Source of the DNA: Streptosporangium sp. NBC_01756
Lineage (GTDB): Bacteria; Actinomycetota; Actinomycetes; Streptosporangiales; Streptosporangiaceae
Assembly: GCF_035917975.1 (NCBI RefSeq)
Contig: NZ_CP109130.1
Span: 8,556,001-8,620,000 of the forward strand
DNA: 64,000 nt
Direction: 5' to 3'
This document shows, piece after piece, positions 1-10,743 of the stretch; the stretch's first letter is position 1, and the number at the start of each line of letters is the position of its first letter. The notes beneath the pieces are model-generated. The model saw only the letters and a program-made list of their open reading frames with translations, had not been told where the DNA came from and did not search any database. Position numbers and translations under genes: made by a program.

Positions 1-318
1 CATGGCGACGTAGCCCTCGCTGGAGATCTTCCTGGCCAGGTTGGTGCCCACCGTGGGGTCGCCCTGACTGTCGAACAGGTCGAGCTTGATCTGCCGCCCG
101 CCGACGCCGCCCGCCTTGTTGGCCTCGTCGATGGCGAGCTTGACGCCCTTGTGCTCCCAGTGGCCGAGCGGGCTCAGCTGCCCGCTCTGCGCGTTGATAT
201 TGGCGATCTTGATGGGACCCGTGGTGTCCGCCTCCTGACCGGCCTGCTGACCGGGGGCGGAACAGGCGGCGAGTGCTATCAGTGCCGCGGCGGAAATGGT
301 GATTCTTGCGGAGGACAA
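1..318 (-). CDS. Branched-chain amino acid/carboxylate-type ABC substrate-binding lipoprotein (N-terminal part, runs off the window)
   Basis: Only the first 106 codons are inside the window. The start is taken as TTG at 318 because a strong ribosome site (GAGGTGA on the coding strand, 324-330) sits 5 bases upstream; a GTG three codons earlier would overlap that site. The protein starts with a short lipoprotein signal ending in the lipobox LAAC (Cys about residue 20). The mature part continues with a pattern typical of the Leu/Ile/Val-binding family (IKIANINAQSG, then GVKLAIDEANKAGG). It should capture a solute outside the membrane for an ABC importer. It follows the TPP-enzyme gene on the same strand after a 124-bp gap, so it may import the substrate of the neighbouring catabolic cluster; this is inference. 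Confidence 0.8.
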   Translation of the reverse strand, partial: MSSARITISAAALIALAACSAPGQQAGQEADTTGPIKIANINAQSGQLSPLGHWEHKGVKLAIDEANKAGGVGGRQIKLDLFDSQGDPTVGTNLARKISSEGYVAM

Positions 319-375
319 GTGATTCACCTCATAAGGGGGGTAGGTGAAAGTGCGGTGATCGACACGACCGCGTAA

Positions 376-388
376 TGCACGGACTAGT
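376..388. promoter_or_regulatory. Candidate operator, copy 1 of a 13-bp motif shared with the IclR promoter region
   Basis: TGCACGGACTAGT lies in the gap upstream of the binding-protein gene. The identical 13-mer occurs at 3729-3741 in the aldehyde dehydrogenase/IclR intergenic region, and both copies are followed within a few bases by GTTAG. Two regulatory gaps of one cluster sharing it suggests a common regulator, possibly the IclR protein. This is inference from position. Confidence 0.4.
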
Positions 389-442
389 ACGTTAGTTATA
401 CGGCCTGGTGGGACCTGGAGAAATATCGAACGGGCAACGGTT

Positions 443-2158
443 TCAGTCGGTGAAAACGCCCTGGTAGATGTCCTTGATGTTCCAGTGACCGGGGGTCGGC
501 ACCGGCTCGTTGACCATCGGCACGTCGATGAGCGCGGGCCGCCGGTTCGCCACCGCCGAGCGCAGGGCCGCCCCGAACTCCTCCGGCGCGGCGACGGTGT
601 GGCCGTCGGCGCCGCACGCGGTGGCCAGCGCCGCGAAGTCGGGGCTGTAGGGGAGCCCGGCGGGGTCGGTGAAGTCGCAGCCGTGGCTGCGGCCGAAGTG
701 CGCGGACTGCAGGTCGGAGATGGTGCCGTGCGCCCTGTTGTTCATCACCACGAAGATGACCGGCGTGCCCTGCTCGACGGCCAGCGGCAGGGCGGGCAGC
801 TGGGCTCCCATTCCGCCGTCGCCGATGAGCGCGACCACGACGTCGTCCGGCCGGGCGAGCTGGACGCCGACGGCGGCGGCCGGGCCGAACCCCATGGTGG
901 AGGCGCCACCGGGAGCGATGAAGCGGCCCTCGGGCGGCAGTTCGTAGCACTGCGCGACGCCGTTCTTGTTCCAGCCCACATCGGTCACCAGGATCGCGCC
1001 GGGCGGCAGCGTGTCGCGCAGATCGGCGAGGATGCGCTCGGGCCGCAGCGGGAAGGCGTCGCTGCGGCCCCGCTTCCGGCTCTCGGCGAACAGCTCCGAT
1101 CTGGCCGCGCGGATGCGCTCGCGCAGCTCGGGCCGGTCTGCCGGCGGATGCGACGCGGCGGCCTCGGCCAGCGCCCGCACGGCGAGTCCGACGTCGGCGA
1201 CGGCGCCGATCTCGACCGGGTAGTTGCGGCCGATCTCGGCCGGGTCGATGTCGATCTGGATCAGCCTGCTGCGCTCGCCGAGCGTCCAGGTGAAGCGGGG
1301 ATCCCACGAGCTGGAGTCGGTCTCGGCGAACCGGGTGGCCAGCGCCAGCACCACGTCGGCGTCCCTGGCGTAGGCGTTGGTCAGCTCCAGCCCCCAGAAC
1401 CCCGTCATGCCGAGCACCAGCGGATGCGCGTCGGGGATGGTGCCCTTGGCCATCAGCGAGTGCGCGATCGGGATGTCCAGGTGCTCGGCCAGCGACAGCA
1501 GTGCCTCGCCGTCTTCGCGCAGCCCGCCGCCGACGTACAGCAGCGGCCGCTCGGCGTCCGCGAGAGCCGCGGCGATCCGCTCCGCCGTCGCGGCGGGCAG
1601 GTCGGGCGGCGCGGCGTGACCGATCGGCGGGTACGGCGCCGCGGGCCGCGAGAAGACGTCCATCGGCACGTTGACCAGCACCGCTCCGGGCCTGCCCGTC
1701 GTCGCCGTCCAAAAGGCCCGCTCGACGGCCCGGCCCAGATCCTGGGATCGGTGCACGTTCCAGACGCGCTTGACGAAGGGCCGGAAGACCGACGCCTGGT
1801 CGGCGTCGGCGTGCAGGTTGATCTCCTGGTGCGGATGGCGGCCGTGGTAGTAGGACGGAATGTCGCCGGAGATCACCACCATCGGTACCGAGTCGAGCGC
1901 GGCGGTCATCACCCCCGTGGTGGCGTTGGTCAGGCCAGGCCCGACATGCACGAGCAGCACGCCGGGCTTGCCCGAGGTGCGGGTGTAGCCGTCGGCCGCG
2001 TGCGCCGCCGCCTGCTCGTGGCGGGCGATGACGAAACGGATGCGGCTGTCGGCCAGCGCGTCGAGCACGGCGATGTTGGTGTGCCCGCAGGTGCCGAAGA
2101 CATATTCGACACCGAGCTCTTCGAGCTGGGCGACGAGCGCATGGGCGCCGGTGGTCAC
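443..2158 (-). CDS. Thiamine-pyrophosphate-dependent enzyme, acetolactate synthase/2-oxoacid decarboxylase family
   Basis: This 571-residue protein has the full three-domain layout of TPP enzymes. The N-terminal pyrimidine-binding domain carries the activating glutamate in RHEQAAAHAADGY (about residue 50). The C-terminal domain carries the diphosphate motif GDGGMG (about residue 444) followed by MNN. The reaction class is decarboxylation or carboligation of a 2-oxoacid; the exact substrate cannot be read. The GTG start at 2158 overlaps the stop of the aldehyde dehydrogenase gene (GTGA), so the two are translationally coupled. That pairing suggests decarboxylation of a 2-oxoacid to an aldehyde which the dehydrogenase then oxidises (inference). 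Alternatives are a sulfoacetaldehyde- or phosphonopyruvate-type enzyme; a biosynthetic acetolactate synthase is unlikely because no small subunit is present. Confidence 0.85.
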   Translation of the reverse strand: MTTGAHALVAQLEELGVEYVFGTCGHTNIAVLDALADSRIRFVIARHEQAAAHAADGYTRTSGKPGVLLVHVGPGLTNATTGVMTAALDSVPMVVISGDIPSYYHGRHPHQEINLHADADQASVFRPFVKRVWNVHRSQDLGRAVERAFWTATTGRPGAVLVNVPMDVFSRPAAPYPPIGHAAPPDLPAATAERIAAALADAERPLLYVGGGLREDGEALLSLAEHLDIPIAHSLMAKGTIPDAHPLVLGMTGFWGLELTNAYARDADVVLALATRFAETDSSSWDPRFTWTLGERSRLIQIDIDPAEIGRNYPVEIGAVADVGLAVRALAEAAASHPPADRPELRERIRAARSELFAESRKRGRSDAFPLRPERILADLRDTLPPGAILVTDVGWNKNGVAQCYELPPEGRFIAPGGASTMGFGPAAAVGVQLARPDDVVVALIGDGGMGAQLPALPLAVEQGTPVIFVVMNNRAHGTISDLQSAHFGRSHGCDFTDPAGLPYSPDFAALATACGADGHTVAAPEEFGAALRSAVANRRPALIDVPMVNEPVPTPGHWNIKDIYQGVFTD

Positions 2159-3603
2159 TGTTCTCCCCAGATGGTCAGCCCGCGAAGGAGCAGGGTCTTG
2201 GTCACGGTGAAGTCCTCGATCATCCAGCGGGGCGACTCGCGGCCGATGCCGGAGTCCTTCACGCCACCGAACGGGATGTGGTCGAGGCGGAAGTTCGACG
2301 AGCCGTTCACGACCAGGCCGCCGACCTCCAGCTCGCGCCAGGCGTTGACGATGCGGCGCACGTCGTGGGTGAACAGCCCGGCCTGCAGGCCGTACGGGCT
2401 GCGGTTGCACTCCTGGACGACCTCGTCGAAGCCGTCATAGGGGAGTACGGCGACGAGGGCGCCGAAGACCTCCTCGCAGACGACCTTCGCATCGGTGGGT
2501 GGCGCGACGACCACGGTCGGCGCCATCACCGCGCCGGTCCGGCTGCCACCGGTCGTCACCACCGCGCCGCCGCGCGCCGCCTCTTCGGTCCAGCGCGCCA
2601 CGCGCCCGGCGGCCTCGTCGTCCACCATCGAGCCGACGTCCGTCGCCGGGTCGAGCGGGTCGCCCACGATCAGCGCCCGCACCTCGGCGGTCAACGCCTG
2701 GATGAACTCCTCGAACCTGGTGCGTTGCACGTAGACGCGTTGGACGGAGATGCAGCTCTGACCGGAGTTGCTGTATCCGGTGCGCGCGCAGACGCGCGCG
2801 GCCTCCGCCACGTCGGCGTCCTCGCAGACGATGGTGGCGGCGTTGCCGCCGAGCTCCAGCAGCACCCGCTTGGGCCCGGCGGCGTGGGCGACGGCGGCAC
2901 CGGCCGTGACACCGCCGGTGAAGCTGACCACGGCGATCTCCGGCGCGGCGCACAGCCGCGCGCCCACGTCACCGCCTCCGTGCAGGATCTGCACGGCCTC
3001 CTCCGGCATCCCGGCGTCGAGCAGCAGCCGGATCAGGGCGGCCGAGACGGCCGGGGCCTGCGGCGGCGGCTTGACGATCGTGGTGTTGCCGGCCGCGAAG
3101 GAGGCGGCCAGCTTGTGGGCCAGCAGGTTCGCCGGAGCGTTGAACGGTGTGATCGCCAGCACCGGGCCGGCCGGGGCGCGCTGCGTGATCGCGGTGTTGC
3201 CCACCCCGCGGGCCCAGCCCGCCACGGGCAGGACCTCGCCGCCGATCGCCCTGGCCTCGGCCGCCGCGACGGCGAACGTGTCGGCCACCCGCAGCATCTC
3301 CCCGCGGCCGTCCTTGAGCGGTTTACCCAGCTCCAGGGCCAGGAGCCGGGCGAACTCCTCGGTGCGGGCGGCGACCGCGGCCGAGGCGCGTTCCAGTATC
3401 GCCGCGCGGGTGGCCGGGGCCAGCCGCGCGACCGCCCCGGCACCTTGGCGCGCGTAGTCGAGCGCCGTGGTGATGTCGTCGGGCTGGGCGAGCCGGGCCC
3501 GGCTCACGATCCGCCGCACATACGGGCCGACACGGTCGGAATGGGGGCCTTCACTCAGCCATTTCCCGGCGATCAGGCATTCGGCTTCGTGGACTGCGTC
3601 CAT
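2155..3603 (-). CDS. NAD(P)+-dependent aldehyde dehydrogenase
   Basis: This 482-residue ALDH-superfamily protein is of normal family length. Visible landmarks are the cofactor-domain FTGG segment (VSFTGGVTAG), the general-base glutamate in LELGGN (Glu250) and the nucleophile in GQSCIS (Cys284). Further on is EEVFGA, also conserved in the family. The ATG at 3603 is preceded by GGAGAT at a good distance; the open frame runs further upstream but that stretch contains the divergent promoter. It is the first gene of the leftward operon and overlaps the TPP-enzyme gene by four bases. It probably oxidises the aldehyde made by that enzyme to the acid. The lactaldehyde, sulfoacetaldehyde and phosphonoacetaldehyde dehydrogenase groups all look similar, so the substrate is open. 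Confidence 0.9.
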   Translation of the reverse strand: MDAVHEAECLIAGKWLSEGPHSDRVGPYVRRIVSRARLAQPDDITTALDYARQGAGAVARLAPATRAAILERASAAVAARTEEFARLLALELGKPLKDGRGEMLRVADTFAVAAAEARAIGGEVLPVAGWARGVGNTAITQRAPAGPVLAITPFNAPANLLAHKLAASFAAGNTTIVKPPPQAPAVSAALIRLLLDAGMPEEAVQILHGGGDVGARLCAAPEIAVVSFTGGVTAGAAVAHAAGPKRVLLELGGNAATIVCEDADVAEAARVCARTGYSNSGQSCISVQRVYVQRTRFEEFIQALTAEVRALIVGDPLDPATDVGSMVDDEAAGRVARWTEEAARGGAVVTTGGSRTGAVMAPTVVVAPPTDAKVVCEEVFGALVAVLPYDGFDEVVQECNRSPYGLQAGLFTHDVRRIVNAWRELEVGGLVVNGSSNFRLDHIPFGGVKDSGIGRESPRWMIEDFTVTKTLLLRGLTIWGEQ

Positions 3604-3703
3604 GTCATCTCCATAGAGATCCGCTTGACGGTTCTTATGAACCGCGCTGTGGATTTCCTCACGGTATGAGGAGGCAAAGGTTCTGGCAAGAGGGACGGGT
3701 GAT

Positions 3704-3741
3704 CCATATAGTGGAGCATATGGACCGCTGCACGGACTAGT
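3704..3741. promoter_or_regulatory. Operator region between the aldehyde dehydrogenase and iclR genes
   Basis: The inverted repeat CCATAT (3704-3709), 8 bases, ATATGG (3718-3723) is followed at once by the second copy of the 13-bp motif TGCACGGACTAGT (3729-3741). The region lies in the 203-bp divergent gap and is a likely binding site for the IclR regulator, controlling both arms. The assignment of regulator to site is inference. Confidence 0.45.
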
Positions 3742-3806
3742 GTTAGCGTACGGACCGCGTGCGAGAGTGAGCGGCAGATTCACCTTCGACTCACAAGTGA
3801 GGACCC

Positions 3807-4586
3807 GTGCCTTCGACGAACAACCCAGCAGGCTCCGGTGAGAACGGTGGCGGCGTACGCAGCGTCCAGCGGGCGTTCGACATCCTGTCTCTGCTCACCG
3901 AGGACCGCCGGACGCTGACGATCCGCGAGGTCGTCGACGAGACGGGCCTGGCCAAGACGACGGCGCTGCGCCTGCTGCAGACCTTGGAGCACATGGGGCT
4001 GCTGTGGGCCACCCGCAAGGGTTACGCGGCGGGGCCGGCCCTGTGGCGCTGGGCGCATCTCGCGCGCCACGCCTGGGAGCTGCCCCCGGAGACCGTCCAG
4101 CTCATGCGCGAGCTGGGGGAGCGGCACCGGGAGACCGTCAACCTCTACGTCCTGCGGGATGTCCACCGCATCTGCATCGCCCAGCAGGAGAGCCCGCAGC
4201 CGCTGCGCCACGTCGTACGGGTCGGCGACGAGCTGCCCCTGTGGTCGGGCGCCTCCTCGAAGGTCCTGCTCAAAGACGCCCCGGCAAGACTTCTGGCGCG
4301 TATCGCCCGCTCCTCGCCGCACGGCGAGGAGCACCTGGCGACGTTGCAGGAGTGGATCGCCGGGGCCGCCCGGGACGGCTATGCGGCCAGCCACGGTGAG
4401 CGCGATCCGGGCTTGTCGGCGGTGGCCGTCCCGGTGACGGGCGCGTCGGGCGCGACCGTGGCGGCGCTCTCGCTGAGCGGCCCGACGGTCCGCTTCGGCG
4501 AGGAGCGGGTCCAGGAGTTCGTCGCGGACCTGCGGGAGGCGGCCAAGCGCATGTCGGATCGAGGCTTCGACCATCCCCTGACCTGA
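3807..4586 (+). CDS. IclR-family transcriptional regulator
   Basis: A 259-residue regulator of standard IclR size. The N-terminal winged helix (about residues 18-75) contains RSVQRAFDILSLL and the recognition helix GLAKTTALRLLQTLE. The C-terminal effector-binding GAF-like domain includes LPLWSGASSKVLL and the late VAVPV stretch typical of the family. GTG at 3807 follows a GTGAGGA ribosome site. IclR proteins usually sense small carboxylic acids or aromatic intermediates and control adjacent catabolic genes. Its place between the two arms of this cluster, next to the CoA-transferase, fits a pathway-specific regulator. Confidence 0.93.
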   Translation: MPSTNNPAGSGENGGGVRSVQRAFDILSLLTEDRRTLTIREVVDETGLAKTTALRLLQTLEHMGLLWATRKGYAAGPALWRWAHLARHAWELPPETVQLMRELGERHRETVNLYVLRDVHRICIAQQESPQPLRHVVRVGDELPLWSGASSKVLLKDAPARLLARIARSSPHGEEHLATLQEWIAGAARDGYAASHGERDPGLSAVAVPVTGASGATVAALSLSGPTVRFGEERVQEFVADLREAAKRMSDRGFDHPLT

Positions 4587-4601
4587 CCTTATGGAGCGTG
4601 A

Positions 4602-5759
4602 ATGCAGCAGTTGCCACTGGACGGCATCAAGGTCGTGGACCTGACCAACGTTCTGGCCGGGCCGTACTGCAGCTACCAGCTGATGCTGTTCGGCGCGGAG
4701 GTGGTCAAGGTCGAGATGCCCGGCGGCGGGGATCTCGCCCGCCGCCTCGGCCCCGATCCCGAGCTCAACCAGGAGGGACTCGGCGCCTCCTTCCTGGCCC
4801 AGAACGCCGGGAAGAAATCGGTTGAGCTCGACCTGAAGAGCCCGGCGGGCAGGCAGGCGTTCGAGGCCATGGTGGCCGGCGCCGACGTCCTGCTGGAGAA
4901 CTTCAGGGCCGGTGTCCTGGCCCGGCTCGGTTACGGCTGGGATCGCCTGCGGGAGCTCAACCCCCGCCTGGTCTACTGCGCGATCTCGGGGTTCGGTCAG
5001 AGCGGCCCGATGAGCAGGGCACCCGCCTACGATCAGATCATCCAGGGGCTGTCCGGCATGATGAGCGTCACCGGCACCCCGGAGACGGCGCCGCTGCGGG
5101 TCGGCTTCCCGATCTGCGACTCGATCGGGGGGCTGATGGCCGCATTGGCGATCTCCGCCGCCCTGGCCGGGCGCGAGCGCGGTGGGGCCGGCTGCTCCCT
5201 GGACCTGTCGATGCTGGAGGCGTCCGTCTCCGCGATGGGCTGGACGGCCTCCAACTACCTGGTCAGCGGCGTCGAACCGGAGCCGATGGGCGACCAGAAC
5301 GCCACCGCCGCGCCGTCGGGCACCTTCGAGACCGCCGACGGGCCGCTGAACATCGCCGCCAACCAGCAGGTCCAGTTCGAGGCGCTGTGCCGCCTCGTCG
5401 GGCGGCCGGACCTGCCCGCCGATCCCAGGTTCGCCGCGAGAGAGGTGCGCAAGGCCCACCGACAGGCCCTGAACCACGAGCTCAACCAGGCGTTGCGGGC
5501 CAAGACGGCGCTGGAGTGGGAGGAGATCCTCTCACGAGAGGGTGTCCCGGCTGCCCGAATCCTCACCGTGGCCCAGGCGCTGGCGCTCGACCAGCTCAGT
5601 GGGCGCGGTTTCCTGACGGAACTGCCGTTTCCCGGTGGCGACGAGCGCCGCGTGACGGTCGCGGGCAATGGCGTCCTCATCGACGGCACCGCGCTGCGCC
5701 CGCGCGATCCCGCTCCTCTCCTCGGTCAGCACAACGCAGAGTTCGGAGTGGCGTCATGA
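4602..5759 (+). CDS. Class III CoA-transferase (CaiB/BaiF family)
   Basis: A 385-residue protein of the formyl-CoA:oxalate CoA-transferase fold. The start carries the family pattern GIKVVDLTNVLAGPYC with GAEVVKVE shortly after. The catalytic aspartate is read as Asp144 in AYDQIIQGLSG, preceded by the usual GFGQSGP. It moves CoA between a donor thioester and a carboxylic acid in the cytoplasm. It starts 15 bases after iclR, and its stop overlaps the start of the citryl-CoA-lyase-like gene (ATGA), so the pair is co-translated. The likely job is to activate the acid that the next enzyme cleaves (inference). Confidence 0.92.
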   Translation: MQQLPLDGIKVVDLTNVLAGPYCSYQLMLFGAEVVKVEMPGGGDLARRLGPDPELNQEGLGASFLAQNAGKKSVELDLKSPAGRQAFEAMVAGADVLLENFRAGVLARLGYGWDRLRELNPRLVYCAISGFGQSGPMSRAPAYDQIIQGLSGMMSVTGTPETAPLRVGFPICDSIGGLMAALAISAALAGRERGGAGCSLDLSMLEASVSAMGWTASNYLVSGVEPEPMGDQNATAAPSGTFETADGPLNIAANQQVQFEALCRLVGRPDLPADPRFAAREVRKAHRQALNHELNQALRAKTALEWEEILSREGVPAARILTVAQALALDQLSGRGFLTELPFPGGDERRVTVAGNGVLIDGTALRPRDPAPLLGQHNAEFGVAS

Positions 5760-6499
5760 GCATCGTGGCCGACTGGTGGGGGACATCGGTGTCCCGGATC
5801 GAGCCCAATGTGATCGAACTGCAGGGCCGGCCGGTGCAGGAGCTGATCGGGCGGATCGGCTTCACCGAGATCATCTGGCTTATGCTCCGCGGGCAGCTGC
5901 CGGACGAGCGGCAGGCCGCGCTGCTGGAGGCGGCGCTGGTCTCCTCGGTGGACCACGGCCCGCACGCCCCGTCGATCGCCGTCGCCCGGATGGCGATCAC
6001 CTGCGGCGTCGGGCTGAACAACGCCGTCGCCACCGGCGTCAACCTGCTGGGCGACGTGCACGGCGGCGCGGGGGAGCAGTGCGTGGAACTGCTGGACGAG
6101 ATCGTGCGCACCGGTGACGCGGCCGCCACGGTGGCCCGCTGGCGGGCCCGCGACAAGTACCTGCCCGGGTTCGGGCACCGTTTCCACACCCGCGACCCGC
6201 GCCGCGACCCGCTACTCGGCCTGGTGGACGACGCGGTGGCCGGCGGCGTGGTGTCCGGTGCCCACCTGCGCGCGGCCCGGCAGGTGGAGGAGCTGATCAA
6301 CCCGGTGCCGATGAACGTCGACGGTGCCACCGCAGTGATCTACGCCGAGCTGGGCTTTCCCGCACCCCTGGCCCGCGGCCTGTTCGTGCTGAGCCGCAGT
6401 GTGGGCATCCTCGCGCACACCTGGGAGGAGTCGGGCCAGGGCCGCCGCAACAAGGGACCCATGCCGCCCTCCATCCTGCCCACCGACCTCAGGGCCTGA
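5756..6499 (+). CDS. Citrate-synthase-fold protein, citryl-CoA lyase type
   Basis: At 247 residues this is far shorter than citrate synthase (about 370-430) and matches the small citryl-CoA-lyase-like group. Conserved positions include the histidine in GDVHGGAGEQC, the second histidine in LPGFGHRFH, and NVDGATAVIYAELGFP, which carries the active-site aspartate. Members catalyse C-C bond cleavage or formation between an acetyl-CoA enolate and a 2-oxoacid. Together with the CoA-transferase this suggests acid to acyl-CoA, then acetyl-CoA plus a 2-oxoacid that the TPP enzyme could decarboxylate. The substrate (citrate, citramalate-like or other) is not readable. A GC-rich small hairpin follows at 6510-6522. 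Confidence 0.82.
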   Translation: MSIVADWWGTSVSRIEPNVIELQGRPVQELIGRIGFTEIIWLMLRGQLPDERQAALLEAALVSSVDHGPHAPSIAVARMAITCGVGLNNAVATGVNLLGDVHGGAGEQCVELLDEIVRTGDAAATVARWRARDKYLPGFGHRFHTRDPRRDPLLGLVDDAVAGGVVSGAHLRAARQVEELINPVPMNVDGATAVIYAELGFPAPLARGLFVLSRSVGILAHTWEESGQGRRNKGPMPPSILPTDLRA

Positions 6500-6628
6500 C
6501 ACGGGGGAGCCCGCCATGCGGGTGAAGCGTGACACGACGGACGCACGATAAGTCGGACGCGGCGGTGAAGCAAGAGCTTGTTCAAGGAGTCGGCGCTGGA
6601 TACGCTCAAGACCCCTCGGCGGACCAAC

Positions 6629-6647
6629 CGATCCACCTAGTGGATCG
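6629..6647. promoter_or_regulatory. Palindromic operator candidate upstream of the ThuA-like gene
   Basis: Perfect inverted repeat CGATCCAC, 3 bases, GTGGATCG, ending 17 bases before the start codon of the ThuA-like gene. The symmetry and the position over the likely 5' end of the message suggest a repressor site. No regulator gene is adjacent. Confidence 0.4.
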
Positions 6648-6664
6648 AAGCACGTGAGGTGCTC

Positions 6665-7624
6665 ATGCGCATCAGGCGTTCGTCCCTGTCCATCGCCGTT
6701 GCCGCCGGCGCGGCGGCACTCCTGCTCACCGCCCTTTCCCCCAGCTCCGCGGCCGCACCCGGGCACGGCAAGGGAGCCGAAAACCTTGGCGACCCCGACT
6801 ACGGCGTCTGCCGGGGCACCGACTCCCGCTGCTACCACGACTGGGGCAACTTCGACCCGGCCGAGGGCTACCGCCTGCTCGTCTACAGCCGTACGGCCGG
6901 CCCCCGCCACGCCCACCTGGGGACCCCGCTCGGCTCCGGTATGAACCCGCCGCTCAACGACGACAACGTCGCGGTCAAGGCCATGCTCGAACTGGGGCGG
7001 GAGAACGGGTTCGCCGTCGACTACACCGAGGACGTCACCCAGCTGTCCTCGGCCGGCAGGCTGCTGCCGTACAACGCCGTGATGTTCCTCAGCACCACGC
7101 GCGACACCCTCGACGACGCCGCACAGACCGCCCTGCGGCAGTACATCCGCGCCGGCGGCGGCTTCGTCGGCGTCCACAACGCCTTCGGCACCGAGTACAA
7201 CTGGCCCTGGTACGAGGGCCTGCTCGGCAACGCCAACTTCTACGACCACAGCGCCAACCAGCCCGGAGTCGTCGAGACCGTCGGCAGGCGGGACGCCTCC
7301 ACCCAGGGGCTGCCGCAGCGCTGGGCGTTCTCCGACGAGTGGTACAACCTCGTGCCGTTCCCGACGCGGGTCCGGGTGCTGGCCGAGGTGGACGAGAGCA
7401 CGCTGGCCCGAGGGGTGCGTGGCAACCTCGGCCACCCCGGCCACGGTGACGACCACCCGGTCAGCTGGTGCCAGTACTACGACGGCGGCAAGGCCTGGCT
7501 CACGACCCTCGGCCACGACGTCAAGGCGTGGACCGACGAGCCGATGGACGGCGATCGGTACTTCGTCCAGCACCTGCTCGGTGGGGTCAAGTCGGTGCTC
7601 GGCATGGCACCGTTCTGCCGCTGA
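6665..7624 (+). CDS. Secreted ThuA-like (trehalose-utilisation) domain protein
   Basis: A 319-residue exported protein. ATG at 6665 is chosen because GTGAGG lies 5 bases upstream. Residues 1 to about 33 form a Sec signal peptide (RIRRSS, a hydrophobic core, then SSAAA). The mature part holds a ThuA-type glutamine-amidotransferase-like fold: YRLLVYSRTAG, GFAVDYTEDV, a strand YNAVMFLSTT, then IRAGGGFVGVHNAFG and a C-terminal GGKAWLTTLGHD. ThuA-like proteins occur with sugar and glycan catabolism, but their chemistry is mostly unknown. It stands alone between the catabolic cluster and furA, with a 19-bp palindrome over its leader. Confidence 0.85.
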   Translation: MRIRRSSLSIAVAAGAAALLLTALSPSSAAAPGHGKGAENLGDPDYGVCRGTDSRCYHDWGNFDPAEGYRLLVYSRTAGPRHAHLGTPLGSGMNPPLNDDNVAVKAMLELGRENGFAVDYTEDVTQLSSAGRLLPYNAVMFLSTTRDTLDDAAQTALRQYIRAGGGFVGVHNAFGTEYNWPWYEGLLGNANFYDHSANQPGVVETVGRRDASTQGLPQRWAFSDEWYNLVPFPTRVRVLAEVDESTLARGVRGNLGHPGHGDDHPVSWCQYYDGGKAWLTTLGHDVKAWTDEPMDGDRYFVQHLLGGVKSVLGMAPFCR

Positions 7625-7935
7625 CCCGGATCTCCCGGCCACCGCCGGATTCCGGGTCCCGGTGGACGTCACCTCGGCGATCCCGGCCACCGGCATGCCC
7701 TGCGCGGACAGCGGTGCCGTCCGCGCCCGCCGCCAGGTCACCACCGACCCGGTGCCGCAGCGGATGATCCGCAGCAGCCGGCCCTCTGCACCATCGAGTC
7801 GCGTACGCGTACGCGTTCTGCCACCAAGGCAGCCTGACCGTGATGTGCCGTCCCACGCCCGCCATCCGGGCGGCACGTCATAACGGGGCAACCGTTGCCC
7901 GATCCGGCGCAAGACTTGGACTGTTCATTATCTTG

Positions 7936-7958
7936 TACCGTTCGTGTATATAACGGTA
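7936..7958. promoter_or_regulatory. FurA/CatR-type operator upstream of furA-katG
   Basis: Inverted repeat TACCGTT, 9 AT-rich bases, AACGGTA, ending 11 bases before the furA start. In mycobacteria and streptomycetes a Fur-like protein represses its own gene and katG from an AT-rich palindrome in just this position, and peroxide relieves repression. The assignment here rests on position and symmetry. Confidence 0.7.
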
Positions 7959-7969
7959 GGTTTGGCGCC

Positions 7970-8407
7970 ATGACCGCACCCAGGACCCCGACCACCGCCG
8001 AAGAACTGCGCGGTGCCGGCCTGCGGGTGACGGCCGCCCGCGTCGCACTGCTCGAGACCGTCCGGGGCGGTGACCACCTCGACGTCGAGACGATCGCCTC
8101 CGGGGTGCGCGATCGCGTAGGCCATATCTCCCTTCAAGCCGTGTATGAGGCTCTCCACGCGCTCACCGCGGCGGGACTCCTACGCCGCATCGAACCGGCC
8201 GGCAGTCCGGCCCGGTTCGAGGGACGCGTCGGGGACAACCACCACCACGTCGTGTGCCGGTCGTGCGGTGTCGTCGCTGACGTCGACTGCGCGGTCGGCG
8301 AGGCGCCCTGCCTGGCCGCGTCCGACGACCACGGCTTCTCGATCGACGAGGCCGAGGTCATCTACTGGGGCCTGTGCCCCGGCTGTTCCACCACCCGCAG
8401 TTCCTGA
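7970..8407 (+). CDS. furA: Fur-family peroxide-responsive regulator, FurA/CatR type
   Basis: A 145-residue Fur-family repressor. The N-terminal winged helix runs through about residue 80 (LRVTAARVALLETV, then ISLQAVYEALHALTAAGLL). The regulatory-metal histidines lie in DNHHHVVC and the structural-site cysteines are visible as CRSC and CPGC. ATG at 7970 follows the operator; upstream in-frame codons would cover the operator. It sits 32 bp before katG on the same strand, the conserved furA-katG arrangement, and should repress katG until peroxide oxidises its metal site. Confidence 0.92.
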   Translation: MTAPRTPTTAEELRGAGLRVTAARVALLETVRGGDHLDVETIASGVRDRVGHISLQAVYEALHALTAAGLLRRIEPAGSPARFEGRVGDNHHHVVCRSCGVVADVDCAVGEAPCLAASDDHGFSIDEAEVIYWGLCPGCSTTRSS

Positions 8408-8424
8408 GCACCGTGATCAGCTAG

Positions 8425-10671
<2,247 letters not shown>

Positions 10672-10675
10672 TCAC

Positions 10676-10713
10676 GACGTCCAGGTCGGCCTGTGCCGGC
10701 CGACCTGGACGTC
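10676..10713. terminator. Strong hairpin between katG and the convergent sugar-transport operon
   Basis: A perfect 16-bp stem, GACGTCCAGGTCGGCC paired with its complement, around a 6-base loop. It starts 4 bases after the katG stop. There is no T-run, as is common in actinobacterial terminators. It is symmetric and lies between convergent genes, so it could end transcripts from both sides. Confidence 0.75.
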
Positions 10714-10743
10714 CTCAGCCCGAAGGGTCTCGACATCGTCCGC

